The notes beneath the pieces are model-generated. The model saw nothing but the letters and a program-made list of their open reading frames with translations, had not been told where the DNA came from and searched no databases. A DNA stretch of 64,000 nucleotides from Rathayibacter sp. VKM Ac-2754 (GTDB lineage: Bacteria; Actinomycetota; Actinomycetes; Actinomycetales; Microbacteriaceae): contig NZ_WUCC01000003.1 of assembly GCF_009807095.1 (NCBI RefSeq), positions 186,001 to 250,000 on the forward strand, read 5' to 3'. Of this stretch, positions 41,317 to 48,832 are shown piece after piece; position 1 is the stretch's first letter, and every line of letters starts with the position of its first letter. The position numbers and the translations under genes are program-made.

Positions 41317-41793
41317 TCAGCGCCGGGCCGTGAAGAAGTCGACGAGCAGCCGAGTGCTCTCCTCGGCGCGCACACCGGGGTAGACCTCGACCACGTGGTT
41401 GTGGCGGCGGTCGCGGAGGAGGTCGTGCAGCGATCCCGCCGCTCCCGCCTTCTCGTCCCAGGCCCCGAAGACGACGCGCTCGATCCGGGAGGCGAGGATG
41501 GCGCCCGCGCACATGGTGCACGGCTCGAGCGTGACGACGAGCGTGCAGCCGGTCAGCTGCCAGTCCTCGCGCGCCGCGGCGGCCTCGCGCAGGGCGACGA
41601 CCTCGGCGTGAGCGGTCGGATCCGTCCGCAGCTCCTTCTCGTTGCGCCCGCGGCCGATGACGGCACCGTCTGCGTCGACGACCACCGCGCCGACCGGTAC
41701 GTCGCCCCATCCGGAGGCGCGCCTCGCCTCGGCGAGCGCCAGCGCCATCCACGCATCGGAGCCGGCGGGGAGGCGCAGGTCGCTCTCGCGCAT
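41317..41793 (-). CDS. tadA: tRNA adenosine deaminase / CMP-dCMP-type nucleoside deaminase
   Basis: 158 residues from ATG 41793, which has GGAGG upstream. Zn ligands: His62 and Glu64 in TAHAEVVAL, Cys92 and Cys95 in LEPCTMCAGAI. TadA converts A34 to inosine in tRNA-Arg; the MALALAEARRASGWGDVPVGAVVVD N-terminus matches TadA. Convergent with the amidotransferase gene (8-nt gap) and divergent from upp. Confidence 0.9.
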   Translation of the reverse strand: MRESDLRLPAGSDAWMALALAEARRASGWGDVPVGAVVVDADGAVIGRGRNEKELRTDPTAHAEVVALREAAAAREDWQLTGCTLVVTLEPCTMCAGAILASRIERVVFGAWDEKAGAAGSLHDLLRDRRHNHVVEVYPGVRAEESTRLLVDFFTARR

Positions 41794-41833
41794 CGCGCCA
41801 CTCCTCCCGGCTCGGCCGACCACGGCCGGCAAG

Positions 41834-41839
41834 TAGATT
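41834..41839 (+). promoter_or_regulatory. -10 box of upp
   Basis: TAGATT followed by 6 nt (gagctt) and ATG 41846: leaderless layout. Confidence 0.6.
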
Positions 41840-41845
41840 GAGCTT

Positions 41846-42481
41846 ATGCGCGTCCACGTAGCCGACCACCCGCTGATCACGCACAAGCTCACCGTGCTGC
41901 GCGACAAGCGCACCCCCTCCCCCACCTTCCGGCAGCTCGCCGAGGAGCTGATGACCCTGCTCGCCTACGAGGCGACCCGCGGCGTCCGCACCCGCTCGGT
42001 CACCATCGAGACCCCGGTCACGACGACGACGGGCCTCGCCCTCAGCGACCCGCAGCCGCTCGTGGTCCCCATCCTCCGCGCGGGTCTGGGGATGCTCGAG
42101 GGCATGGTGAAGCTCATCCCGACCGCCGAGGTCGGCTTCCTCGGGATGGCGCGCAACGAGGAGACCCTCGAGCCGACCACCTACGCCGAGCGCCTCCCCG
42201 AGGACCTGTCGAACCGCCAGTGCTTCGTGCTCGACCCGATGCTCGCCACCGGAGGCTCGCTGATCGCCGCGATCCAGTTCCTCTTCGACCGCGGAGCCGT
42301 CGACGTCACCGCAGTGTGCCTCCTGGCGGCTCCGGAGGGTCTCGCCGCCGTCGAGAAGGCGTTCGGCGACCGCGACGTGACGATCGTGCTCGGCTCGCTC
42401 GACGAGCGCCTCAACGAGCTCGGCTACATCGTCCCCGGCCTGGGCGACGCGGGCGACCGCCTCTACGGCCTGGCCGGCTGA
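41846..42481 (+). CDS. upp: uracil phosphoribosyltransferase
   Basis: Pyrimidine salvage: uracil plus PRPP gives UMP. 211 residues. [18 protein letters not shown] at the N-terminus, [14 protein letters not shown], the PRPP motif [16 protein letters not shown] and the uracil-binding tail [23 protein letters not shown] are all standard UPRT. Leaderless by promoter spacing. Confidence 0.95.
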   Translation: MRVHVADHPLITHKLTVLRDKRTPSPTFRQLAEELMTLLAYEATRGVRTRSVTIETPVTTTTGLALSDPQPLVVPILRAGLGMLEGMVKLIPTAEVGFLGMARNEETLEPTTYAERLPEDLSNRQCFVLDPMLATGGSLIAAIQFLFDRGAVDVTAVCLLAAPEGLAAVEKAFGDRDVTIVLGSLDERLNELGYIVPGLGDAGDRLYGLAG

Positions 42482-42514
42482 CCCCGCGCATTATCCCCGA
42501 CCTGCGGAAATCTG

Positions 42515-42544
42515 TTGACGCACTCCGTCATCGTCCGCTTTACT
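42515..42544 (+). promoter_or_regulatory. promoter of the Cys leader peptide / winged-helix gene
   Basis: -35 TTGACG at 42515-42520 and -10 TTTACT at 42539-42544, 18-nt spacing. Transcription would begin about one base before the ATG at 42552. Confidence 0.6.
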
Positions 42545-42551
42545 TCTGACC

Positions 42552-42653
42552 ATGACTGACAACGCGCACGCCCTGACCTCCTTCGAGGCCTCCGGGAATG
42601 CAAGCATGATGATGGCCGGGGGCCTCGTCATGTGCTGTCGAATGTGTGCTTGA
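42552..42653 (+). CDS. Cys-ending leader peptide (candidate attenuator)
   Basis: 33 residues, no long-gene size, starting at ATG 42552 almost at the transcription start. After a bland N-terminal part (TDNAHALTSFEASGNASMMMAGG) the peptide ends LVMCCRMCA, with Cys28, Cys29 and Cys32 just before TGA. Clustered codons for one amino acid before a stop, with mutually exclusive stems around them (GAGGCC 42585-42590, GGCCTC 42621-42626, GAGGC 42652-42656, CCTC 42662-42665), are the layout of a charged-tRNA-sensing attenuator. The downstream gene is the winged-helix regulator. Confidence 0.6.
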   Translation: MTDNAHALTSFEASGNASMMMAGGLVMCCRMCA

Positions 42654-42692
42654 GGCACTGACCTCGCCGGATCCCCGTACGTCCTCCGCCCG

Positions 42693-42760
42693 CCGATCGC
42701 TCTGATCGCGCCGATCCTCCCGATCGGGCCGATCTCTCCGATCGGGCTGGCGTCGCAGGC
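42693..42760 (+). repeat. GATC-rich array in the leader-regulator spacer
   Basis: Eight-fold recurrence of GATC, mostly as CCGATC/CCCGATCGGG, between the leader peptide and the regulator. CCCGATCGGG is self-complementary and several arms could exchange partners. Part of the attenuation region or simply a local expansion. Confidence 0.45.
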
Positions 42761-42886
42761 GCGGTGGATCCCTCGGATGCTCGCATCCGTCTCTGCCGGC
42801 CGCGTCACGCGGACGGCGCTTCTGCGCACACCCGGATCCGCTCCCCGGACACCCGTCCCGGATCCGAACACCCCCAAGGATTCGTC

Positions 42887-43594
42887 ATGACCCTCCTCCA
42901 CGCTCGCACCGTCTCCCCCGCCGCCGAGACCCCCCGCCTCCAGGCCGCTCCCGAGAGCGTCCCCACTCCGCCCCGCCTCCGCGCTGTGCCGCAGGGCACC
43001 GAGGCCCGCGGCTTCGCCCTCTACGTCGGCATCGACGAGGCGAAGGCCCGCGCCGCCGGAGTCGACCTCGGCCGCCTCGTCGAGGAGCTCAAGCGCGTCA
43101 CCGCCCAGCTCGCCCCCGACGCCGAGACCTACGCCTCCGTCGCCCTCGCGCCGCAGGGCGCCGGCGGTCGCGACGTCGACGTCGTCCGCCTCGCCCTCCA
43201 GGACCCGGCGGCGGTCGCCCGCCGCCGCGCTGACGCCGAGCCCGACCTCGACCGCGCCCCCGGAGGAGTCGTCATCGACATCTCCCGCAAGCGCGTCATC
43301 CTCGACGACGAGACCACCGCGCTCACCTACAAGGAGTTCGAGCTGCTGCAGTACCTCGTCCTCCGCGAGGGCCGCACCATCGAGCGCGCCGAGCTGATCG
43401 CCTCCCTCTGGGGCGCCGCCGACGACGACGCCCCCAACGAGCGCACCATCGACGTCCACGTCCGCCGCCTCCGCGCCAAGCTCGGCCGCTACGAGGACAT
43501 CGTCCGCACCGTCCGCGGCGTCGGCTACCGCTTCGACCGCCACGCCGACGTCGCCATCCGCTACGCATCGACGCCGTCGCCCGACCTCTTCTGA
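42887..43594 (+). CDS. winged-helix (OmpR-type DNA-binding domain) regulator without a receiver
   Basis: 235 residues from ATG 42887; AAGGA 6 nt upstream sets the start. Residues 130-228 form an OmpR/PhoB-type DNA-binding domain: VVIDISRKRVILDDETTALTYKEFELLQYL, the recognition helix RTIDVHVRRLRAKLG, and VRGVGYRF wing. The first 125 residues hold no receiver (no phospho-Asp) and no domain that I recognise; GFALYVGIDEAKARAAGVDLGRLVEELKRV looks like a small alpha/beta sensor. The Cys leader peptide upstream suggests control linked to sulfur or cysteine supply, as inference. Confidence 0.8.
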   Translation: MTLLHARTVSPAAETPRLQAAPESVPTPPRLRAVPQGTEARGFALYVGIDEAKARAAGVDLGRLVEELKRVTAQLAPDAETYASVALAPQGAGGRDVDVVRLALQDPAAVARRRADAEPDLDRAPGGVVIDISRKRVILDDETTALTYKEFELLQYLVLREGRTIERAELIASLWGAADDDAPNERTIDVHVRRLRAKLGRYEDIVRTVRGVGYRFDRHADVAIRYASTPSPDLF

Positions 43595-43799
43595 GTCGGA
43601 TTGCTGCGCGAGCGCGAAGCGCTCGCTCCGCCGCGGTCGGCTCCCAGGGTGGTTGCGATTCGCAGAGCGTGGTGCGTTCGGCTCGTGGGAAACGCTGGCA
43701 CGCGTTTCCCACCGGACGCCTCGAGGGTGGCAGCTGGTCGTCCGCCCCGCGCCCGGGGGTGTGCGGCTGCGCCGGCACCTCTCGTCTGCTGGCCGCCGG

Positions 43800-44155
43800 C
43801 ATGCTCGTCGAGCAGCCGCCGGAGGCGGCGTGTCGAGCGACGATGCCGCTTCGCCTCTCAGTGGGGAGGGAGAAGTCGGCGCCCGTCGCCCAGCATGCTG
43901 GTCGAGCCCGCAGCCCCGCAGGGGCGTATCGAGACCCATCAGCTTCAGCAGTTCTTGCTTCTGATCTGGACTTCTGACGCTGGTGGATCTCGATACGCCC
44001 GCAAGCGGGCTACTCGATCAGCAAGGAAGGGACCACACGCAAGAGGTCACTTCTCCTGAGAGACCCACCCGCTTCAGCAGATCGGGCTTCTGATCCGGAC
44101 TCCTGACGCTGGCGGATCTCGATACGCCCGCTGCGCGGGCTGCTCGATCAGCGAG
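43800..44155. repeat. palindromic repeat cluster E (4 units)
   Basis: The 0.9-kb gap after the winged-helix gene. Units at 43800-43838 (diverged, stem CCGCC-gga-GGCGG), 43894-43946 (GCCCC-GCA-GGGGC), 43974-44022 (GCCCGC-AA-GCGGGC) and 44104-44152 (GCCCGC-TGC-GCGGGC). 43595-43799 is GC-rich without a supportable gene; 44156-44265 likewise. Confidence 0.75.
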
Positions 44156-44267
44156 GGAGGCGCTCGATCGCCGCACCGGCAGGCGTACTCGGCTCGCTTC
44201 TCCCCCAGGTTCCGGCGGCGGAGGAGCCCTCCCGGAGGTGTCCCGCGACGTCTCAGGAAATCGGCAC

Positions 44268-44295
44268 TTGCGGCGTTATCGATCCGTTATATAGT
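44268..44295 (+). promoter_or_regulatory. promoter of the candidate small RNA
   Basis: -35 TTGCGG at 44268-44273 and -10 TATAGT at 44290-44295, 16-nt spacing (TATATA at 44288 is a second choice). An unusually AT-rich patch in this chromosome. Expected +1 near 44302. Confidence 0.55.
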
Positions 44296-44301
44296 TCAAG
44301 A

Positions 44302-44405
44302 GCGTTAGTCGTTTGCTGTGGCGGCGAAGCGCGAATGTGATTGCAGGACACTCTTGGTGCAAGGGAATGAAGGCCGGCCGCTCGCCTCAGCGGCCGGCCT
44401 TCTGT
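44302..44405 (+). ncRNA. candidate small RNA of about 100 nt
   Basis: A promoter and an intrinsic terminator stand about 100 nt apart with no open frame that stops between them; the only GTG frame runs straight through the terminator stem. The body (gagcgttagtcgtttgctg, then gcgaatgtgattgc and ggacactcttggtgcaag) is far less GC-rich than its surroundings. No known family was recognised. Confidence 0.5.
44370..44401 (+). terminator. intrinsic terminator of the candidate small RNA
   Basis: AAGGCCGGCCGCT at 44370-44382 pairs perfectly with AGCGGCCGGCCTT at 44389-44401 across a 6-nt loop; CTGTCGTTCC follows. Confidence 0.75.
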
Positions 44406-44478
44406 CGTTCCCGGCGCCTGTGCGCGAGGACGTCCGGTCCGGCTCCGCGGGGTGCGTCACCTGAGCGTCACGACGACG

Positions 44479-44484
44479 TATCCT
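44479..44484 (+). promoter_or_regulatory. -10 box of the marR gene
   Basis: TATCCT; +1 near 44491, leaving a short leader with GAGGAG at 44495-44500 before GTG 44506. Confidence 0.5.
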
Positions 44485-44505
44485 GAGCAGGACAGAGGAG
44501 GCCGC

Positions 44506-44946
44506 GTGGCATCGAGACGCGCCGTGGCGGCCTGGGAGTCGCTCTTCCGGGCCCAGGTCCACGTGATGCGGACGCTGAGCACCGAGTTCCCCTCGAAGGA
44601 GATCTCGCTCAACGAATACGACGTCCTCTTCAACCTGACCCGGCAGCCCGAACGGCGCGCCCGCCTCCGCGATCTCAACCGGCACGTGCTGCTGACCCAG
44701 CCGAGCGTGAGTCGGCTGATCGACCGTCTCGTCGGCCGCGGTCTCGTGACCAAGAGCGAGGACCCGACCGATGCCCGCGGCACGGTCATCGCGATCACGG
44801 ACGAGGGCTACGACCTGTTCCGCCGGGTCGCCCTGACGCACATGGAGACCATCTCGGACCAGGTGGGGTCGGCGCTCGACGACGACGAGCTGGCTCAGCT
44901 GATCGCGCTCTGCGACAAGCTCCGCGACGGTGTCGACTCGGCCTGA
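44506..44946 (+). CDS. MarR-family transcriptional regulator
   Basis: 146 residues from GTG 44506, placed by GAGGAG 5 nt upstream and the -10 box at 44479. Winged helix: YDVLFNLTRQPERRARLRDLNRHVLLTQPSVSRLIDRLVGRGLV, wing KSEDPTDARGTVIAITDEG. No cysteine that could serve as a redox switch in the DNA-binding part, so the ligand is unknown. A 26-bp palindrome with TTG...CAA ends lies 52 nt past the gene, in front of the next one. Confidence 0.88.
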   Translation: MASRRAVAAWESLFRAQVHVMRTLSTEFPSKEISLNEYDVLFNLTRQPERRARLRDLNRHVLLTQPSVSRLIDRLVGRGLVTKSEDPTDARGTVIAITDEGYDLFRRVALTHMETISDQVGSALDDDELAQLIALCDKLRDGVDSA

Positions 44947-44997
44947 CGCGCCTCGCTCCTCCGAGGGTGGATCCGGCGACGATCGGTCGTTCCGAGA

Positions 44998-45023
44998 CCG
45001 CTTGAGGACATGTCCGCAAGCGG
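44998..45023. promoter_or_regulatory. 26-bp palindrome, candidate MarR operator
   Basis: CCGCTTG-a-GGACATGTCC-g-CAAGCGG; 24 of 26 positions are symmetric. The TTG...CAA ends and length are usual for MarR-type sites. It covers the -35 TTGAGG (45002-45007) of a promoter whose -10 TAGCGT is at 45027-45032. Confidence 0.55.
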
Positions 45024-45032
45024 CTCTAGCGT
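45002..45032 (+). promoter_or_regulatory. promoter of the secreted-protein gene
   Basis: TTGAGG and TAGCGT, 19 nt apart. The -35 is inside the 26-bp palindrome, so binding there would block transcription. Confidence 0.45.
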
Positions 45033-45119
45033 GCGGGGATCGTGTCTCGGGAAGCTCGGTGGGCCCCGCCGGTGCTCGCTCCTGACGCCGGACCGACGCG
45101 CCGACCGACAGGACATGCC

Positions 45120-45548
45120 GTGACGACCACCTCCGACCGCCCTCACGACGCACGACCCGCCTCCGTTCGGCGCCGCTCGGTCGTGCACGGCGCCTGGACC
45201 GCGCCGGTGGTCCTCGCCGCCGTCACCGCCCCCGCTGCAGCGGCCTCGAACCCGGCTCCGGTCCTCACCGTGTCCTTCTCCTCGACGGGCGGCGGCGGCG
45301 GCTACGTGAACGTGACTCTGGAGGCCGCGGACGGCACGCCCCTGCAGCAGCGCTTCGCGATCGAGGGGCGCGACAGGCAGTCCGGGGAGTGGGTGGCGCT
45401 GTACCGACCGAGCACCGACGCGAACGGATTCTTCGCGAGCACGATCCCCGGCGGGCTCGCGATCGACTACTCGGCGGTGCGCATCACGGCCGATGTCGCG
45501 GGCTACGGGACCCTCACGAGCCAGGAGGCGGCGCTGCCCTTCCCCTGA
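45120..45548 (+). CDS. secreted protein of unknown function
   Basis: 142 residues from GTG 45120 with AGGA upstream. Twin-arginine-like export signal RRRSVVHGAWTAPVVLAAVTAPAAAAS, then a single beta-rich domain (VLTVSFSSTGGGGGYVNVTLEAADG, then LQQRFAIEGRDRQSGEWVALYRP and SAVRITADVAGYGTL) that resembles an Ig-like or adhesin-type fold without a named family match. Its promoter appears to be under the MarR palindrome. Confidence 0.6.
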   Translation: MTTTSDRPHDARPASVRRRSVVHGAWTAPVVLAAVTAPAAAASNPAPVLTVSFSSTGGGGGYVNVTLEAADGTPLQQRFAIEGRDRQSGEWVALYRPSTDANGFFASTIPGGLAIDYSAVRITADVAGYGTLTSQEAALPFP

Positions 45549-45635
45549 GGCGCCTGCGGTGCGCTGCTAGCACGCCACCGCGACTCGCTGCCAGCTCTTC
45601 GCGACGGCCGCCGCCTCGCGGATCATGGAGGGACC

Positions 45636-47096
45636 ATGAGCTCCTCCTCCCCCACCCTCGTCTGGCTCCGCGACGACCTGCGTCTCGCCGACAACCCCGC
45701 CCTGCGCGCGGCGGTCGACCGCGACGCTCCGGTCGCCGTCCTCTACGTGCTCGACGACGAGTCGCCGGGCATCCGTCCGCTGGGTGGCGCCGCGCGCTGG
45801 TGGCTGCACGGCAGCCTGGTCGCGCTGTCGGCCGATCTCGAGGAGCACGGCGCCTCCCTCCTGCTGCGGCGCGGACCCGCGGAGGCGGTCGTCCTGCAGC
45901 TCGCCGAGGAGATCGGTGCCGGCGCCGTGCACTGGAACCGCCGCTACGGCGGCGCCGAGCGCGCTGTCGACACCGCGGTCAAGGAGGGCCTGCGCTCGCG
46001 CGGCGTCGAGGCCGAGAGCCACCAGGGCTCGCTGCTCTTCGAGCCGTGGACCGTGCAGACGGGAGGCGGCGGCCCCTACTCCGTCTACACGCCCTTCGCG
46101 CGGGCCTGCCGGAACCGCGACACGCCCCGGGCTCCGCTCGCCCGCCCGCGCTCGATCGACGGCTTCACCGGCGAGGTCGCCTCGGACGTCCTCGACGGCT
46201 GGGAACTGCTGCCGACGCGCCCCGACTGGGCCGAGGGCCTGCGGGAGCGCTGGGAGCCGGGCGAGAAGGCCGCGGCGAAGCGCCTCCGCGCCTTCATCGC
46301 CGAGCAGCTCGACGAGTACGCCGACGGCCGCGACAAGCCGGCGCAGGACGCGACCTCGAACCTCTCGGCGCACCTGCGCTGGGGCGAGATCAGCCCGTTC
46401 CAGGTCTGGCACGCGGTCGACGAGGCGCACCGCGACGGGACGCACCGCGGGGAGGGCGGTGAGCGCTTCGCCTCCGAGGTGCTCTGGCGCGAGTTCTGCT
46501 ACCACCTGCTCTTCCACTGGCCCGACCTGGCCACCGCCAACTTCGACACGCGCTTCGACTCGTTCCCGTGGGGCGAGCCGCACGGCGCCGAGCTCGAGGC
46601 GTGGCAGCAGGGGCGCACCGGCTACCCGCTGGTGGACGCCGGGATGCGCGAGCTGTGGCGCACGGGCTACATGCACAACCGCGTGCGGATGGTGACGGCG
46701 TCGTTCCTGATCAAGAACATGCTCGTCGACTGGCGCGTGGGCGAGAGCTGGTTCTGGGACACGCTCGTCGATGCCGACCCCGCGAGCAACGCGGCCAACT
46801 GGCAGTGGGTGGCGGGGTCGGGGGCCGACGCGTCGCCGTACTTCCGTGTCTTCAATCCGGTGACGCAGTCGAAGAAGTTCGATCCGGACGGCGGCTACAT
46901 CCGCGGGAACGTGGCGGAGCTCGCCTCGGTGGAGGGCTCCGCGATCCACGAGCCGTGGACCCTGGGCGACACCCTCACTCCGGACGGCGAGGACTACCCG
47001 GCGCCGATCCTCGACCTGAAGGAGACGCGGGCGCACGCGCTCGACGCGTTCGCGATGATCAAGAGCGCGCCGCGGACGATCGCGCACGGGTCGTAG
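45636..47096 (+). CDS. phr: deoxyribodipyrimidine photolyase
   Basis: 486 residues from ATG 45636 after GGAGGGA. Light-driven repair of cyclobutane pyrimidine dimers. N-terminal antenna domain LVWLRDDLRLADNPALR; FAD domain with TSNLSAHLRWGEIS, WREFCYHLLFHWPD, GYPLVDAGMRELWRTGYMHNRVRMV and WQWVAGSGADASPYFRVFNPV, including the electron-transfer tryptophans. Class I CPD photolyase rather than cryptochrome is the simplest reading. Convergent with cysE. Confidence 0.93.
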   Translation: MSSSSPTLVWLRDDLRLADNPALRAAVDRDAPVAVLYVLDDESPGIRPLGGAARWWLHGSLVALSADLEEHGASLLLRRGPAEAVVLQLAEEIGAGAVHWNRRYGGAERAVDTAVKEGLRSRGVEAESHQGSLLFEPWTVQTGGGGPYSVYTPFARACRNRDTPRAPLARPRSIDGFTGEVASDVLDGWELLPTRPDWAEGLRERWEPGEKAAAKRLRAFIAEQLDEYADGRDKPAQDATSNLSAHLRWGEISPFQVWHAVDEAHRDGTHRGEGGERFASEVLWREFCYHLLFHWPDLATANFDTRFDSFPWGEPHGAELEAWQQGRTGYPLVDAGMRELWRTGYMHNRVRMVTASFLIKNMLVDWRVGESWFWDTLVDADPASNAANWQWVAGSGADASPYFRVFNPVTQSKKFDPDGGYIRGNVAELASVEGSAIHEPWTLGDTLTPDGEDYPAPILDLKETRAHALDAFAMIKSAPRTIAHGS

Positions 47097-47120
47097 GGGC
47101 CGCCCCGGGACTCCCGGCGG

Positions 47121-47201
47121 ACCTCCGGCTCGCGGAATCACGTTCGGCTCGCAGGAATCGGCGCATCCCGCGAGCCGAACGCGGTCTCACGAGCCGGAGG
47201 T
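47121..47201. repeat. two-tier palindrome between phr and cysE
   Basis: Outer arms ACCTCCGGCTCG (47121-47132) and CGAGCCGGAGGT (47190-47201); inner arms CGTTCGGCTCGC (47141-47152) and GCGAGCCGAACG (47170-47181). Both sets are perfectly complementary and nested, joined by 8-nt bulges on each side. Likely a bidirectional terminator between two convergent genes; unrelated in sequence to the TCTCGATACG family. Confidence 0.7.
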
Positions 47202-47261
47202 GATCCGACGGGCCGGAGTGACGGGGTCGCGGCGCGCGGACACGGCGCGTCGAGCGGGTGC

Positions 47262-47813
47262 CTAGATGTAGATCGCGGGGTCGACGAAGAAGCCGGAGTC
47301 GGCGAGGGCGTCGTCGGCGCGGCCCATCGCCCGCAGGTCGCGCGCGGGGATGCCGACCAGCACCGCGCCGTCGGGCGCGTCCTTCACGACGACCGCATTG
47401 GCGCCGACGCTGACGTCGGAGCCGAGGATGATCGGGCCGAGCACCACGGCACCGGCCCCGAGGACGACCCGGTCGCCGATCGTCGGGTGGCGGCGCTCGC
47501 GCCGCGCCGACTTCCCGCCGAGCGTCACGCCGTGGTAGAGCATGCAGTCGTCGCCGATCCGCGCGGTCTCGCCGATGACCACCCCCATGCCGTGGTCGAT
47601 GAAGAGGCGGCGGCCGATCACGGCGCCCGGGTGGATCTCGACGCCGGTCGCGGCGCGGGCGGCCTGGGAGAGCAGACGCGCGGGCAGGCGGAACCCGCGC
47701 CGCCACCAGGAGTGGGCGACGCGGTGCACCCACACGGCGTGGAGCCCCGGGTACGCGAGGACGACCTCGGCGGTGCTCCGGGCCGCGGGGTCGCGCACGC
47801 GGGCCGTCCGCAC
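47262..47813 (-). CDS. cysE: serine O-acetyltransferase
   Basis: Makes O-acetylserine for cysteine synthesis. The left-handed beta-helix hexapeptide repeats are clear: [49 protein letters not shown] 47813 (183 residues) is the only ATG/GTG/TTG available, but family-like sequence ([21 protein letters not shown]) continues upstream toward a CTG at 47900, which would give 212 residues and overlap the cysK stop. No ATG, GTG or TTG exists in any reverse frame between 47814 and 47900, so a non-standard start is possible. Second gene after cysK. Confidence 0.85.
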   Translation of the reverse strand: MRTARVRDPAARSTAEVVLAYPGLHAVWVHRVAHSWWRRGFRLPARLLSQAARAATGVEIHPGAVIGRRLFIDHGMGVVIGETARIGDDCMLYHGVTLGGKSARRERRHPTIGDRVVLGAGAVVLGPIILGSDVSVGANAVVVKDAPDGAVLVGIPARDLRAMGRADDALADSGFFVDPAIYI

Positions 47814-47896
47814 GTCCTCGCGCAGGCGCCGGATCGCGCCGAGAGAACGGCTCCCGGCCGGGCTCGCGGCGTCCCGACCGGGGCGGGGCTTCGCGC

Positions 47897-48832
47897 TCAG
47901 CTGCGGAGGTCCTCGTAGAGGACGGTCGAGATGTAGCGCTCGCCGAAGTCGCAGACGATCGCGACGATCGTCTTGCCGGCGTTCTCGGGGCGCTTCGCGA
48001 CCTCGAGAGCCGCCCACATGATCGAGCCGGAGGAGATGCCTCCGAGGATCCCCTCCTGGGCCGCGAGGTCGCGTGCCACCCGGACGGAGTCGGCGAGGGT
48101 GGCGTCGATGATCTCGTCGTAGATCTCGCGGTCGAGGATCGCCGGGACGAAGTTGGCGCCGATCCCCTGGATCTTGTGCGGGCCGGCGGTGCCCTGGGTG
48201 AGCAGCGGCGAGTCGATCGGCTCGACGCCGATGATCTGCACGCCGGGCTTGCGCTCCTTGAGGACCTGGCCGACACCGGTGATGGTGCCGCCCGTGCCGA
48301 TGCCGGCGACGAAGACGTCGACCTCGCCGTCGGTATCGTTCCAGATCTCCTCGGCGGTGGTGCGGCGGTGCACCTCCGGGTTGGCGGCGTTCTCGAACTG
48401 GCGGGCCAGGATCGCGCCGGGAGTCTCGGCGACGATCGCCTGCGCCTTCTCGACCGCACCGCGCATGCCCTCGCCACCGGGCGTCAGCACGATCTCGGCT
48501 CCATAGGCGCGCAGCAGCACGCGACGCTCGATCGACATGGTCTCGGGCATCGTCAGCACGACCTTGTAGCCGCGGGCCGCGCCGACGAGCGCCAGGGCGA
48601 TGCCGGTGTTGCCGCTGGTGCCCTCCACGATCGTGCCGCCGGGCGGGAGCTCGCCGGACGCCTCGGCGGCGTCGACGATCGCGACGCCGATGCGGTCCTT
48701 CACGCTGTTCGCGGGATTGTAGAACTCGAGCTTGGCGAGAACCGTCGCGCTCTCCGCGCCCTCGAGGCGGTTGACGCGGACGAGAGGGGTGTTGCCGACG
48801 AGCTGCGTCACGTCGTCGTAGATGCGTGCCAT
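47897..48832 (-). CDS. cysK: cysteine synthase A
   Basis: PLP enzyme joining O-acetylserine and sulfide to cysteine. 311 residues from ATG 48832. Lys45 in [14 protein letters not shown] carries [14 protein letters not shown] (70-80) is the substrate loop; [13 protein letters not shown] anchors the phosphate. It is directly followed by cysE, the enzyme making its substrate, the common CysK-CysE pair. Confidence 0.95.
   Translation of the reverse strand: MARIYDDVTQLVGNTPLVRVNRLEGAESATVLAKLEFYNPANSVKDRIGVAIVDAAEASGELPPGGTIVEGTSGNTGIALALVGAARGYKVVLTMPETMSIERRVLLRAYGAEIVLTPGGEGMRGAVEKAQAIVAETPGAILARQFENAANPEVHRRTTAEEIWNDTDGEVDVFVAGIGTGGTITGVGQVLKERKPGVQIIGVEPIDSPLLTQGTAGPHKIQGIGANFVPAILDREIYDEIIDATLADSVRVARDLAAQEGILGGISSGSIMWAALEVAKRPENAGKTIVAIVCDFGERYISTVLYEDLRS

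Noticed and set aside
42500-42560. tRNA or riboswitch before the winged-helix gene
   Set aside because: No cloverleaf or known riboswitch core was found; the visible structure is better explained by a leader-peptide attenuator.
44328-44471. GTG frame beginning in the candidate small RNA
   Set aside because: It reads through both arms of a perfect terminator and has no ribosome site or domain.
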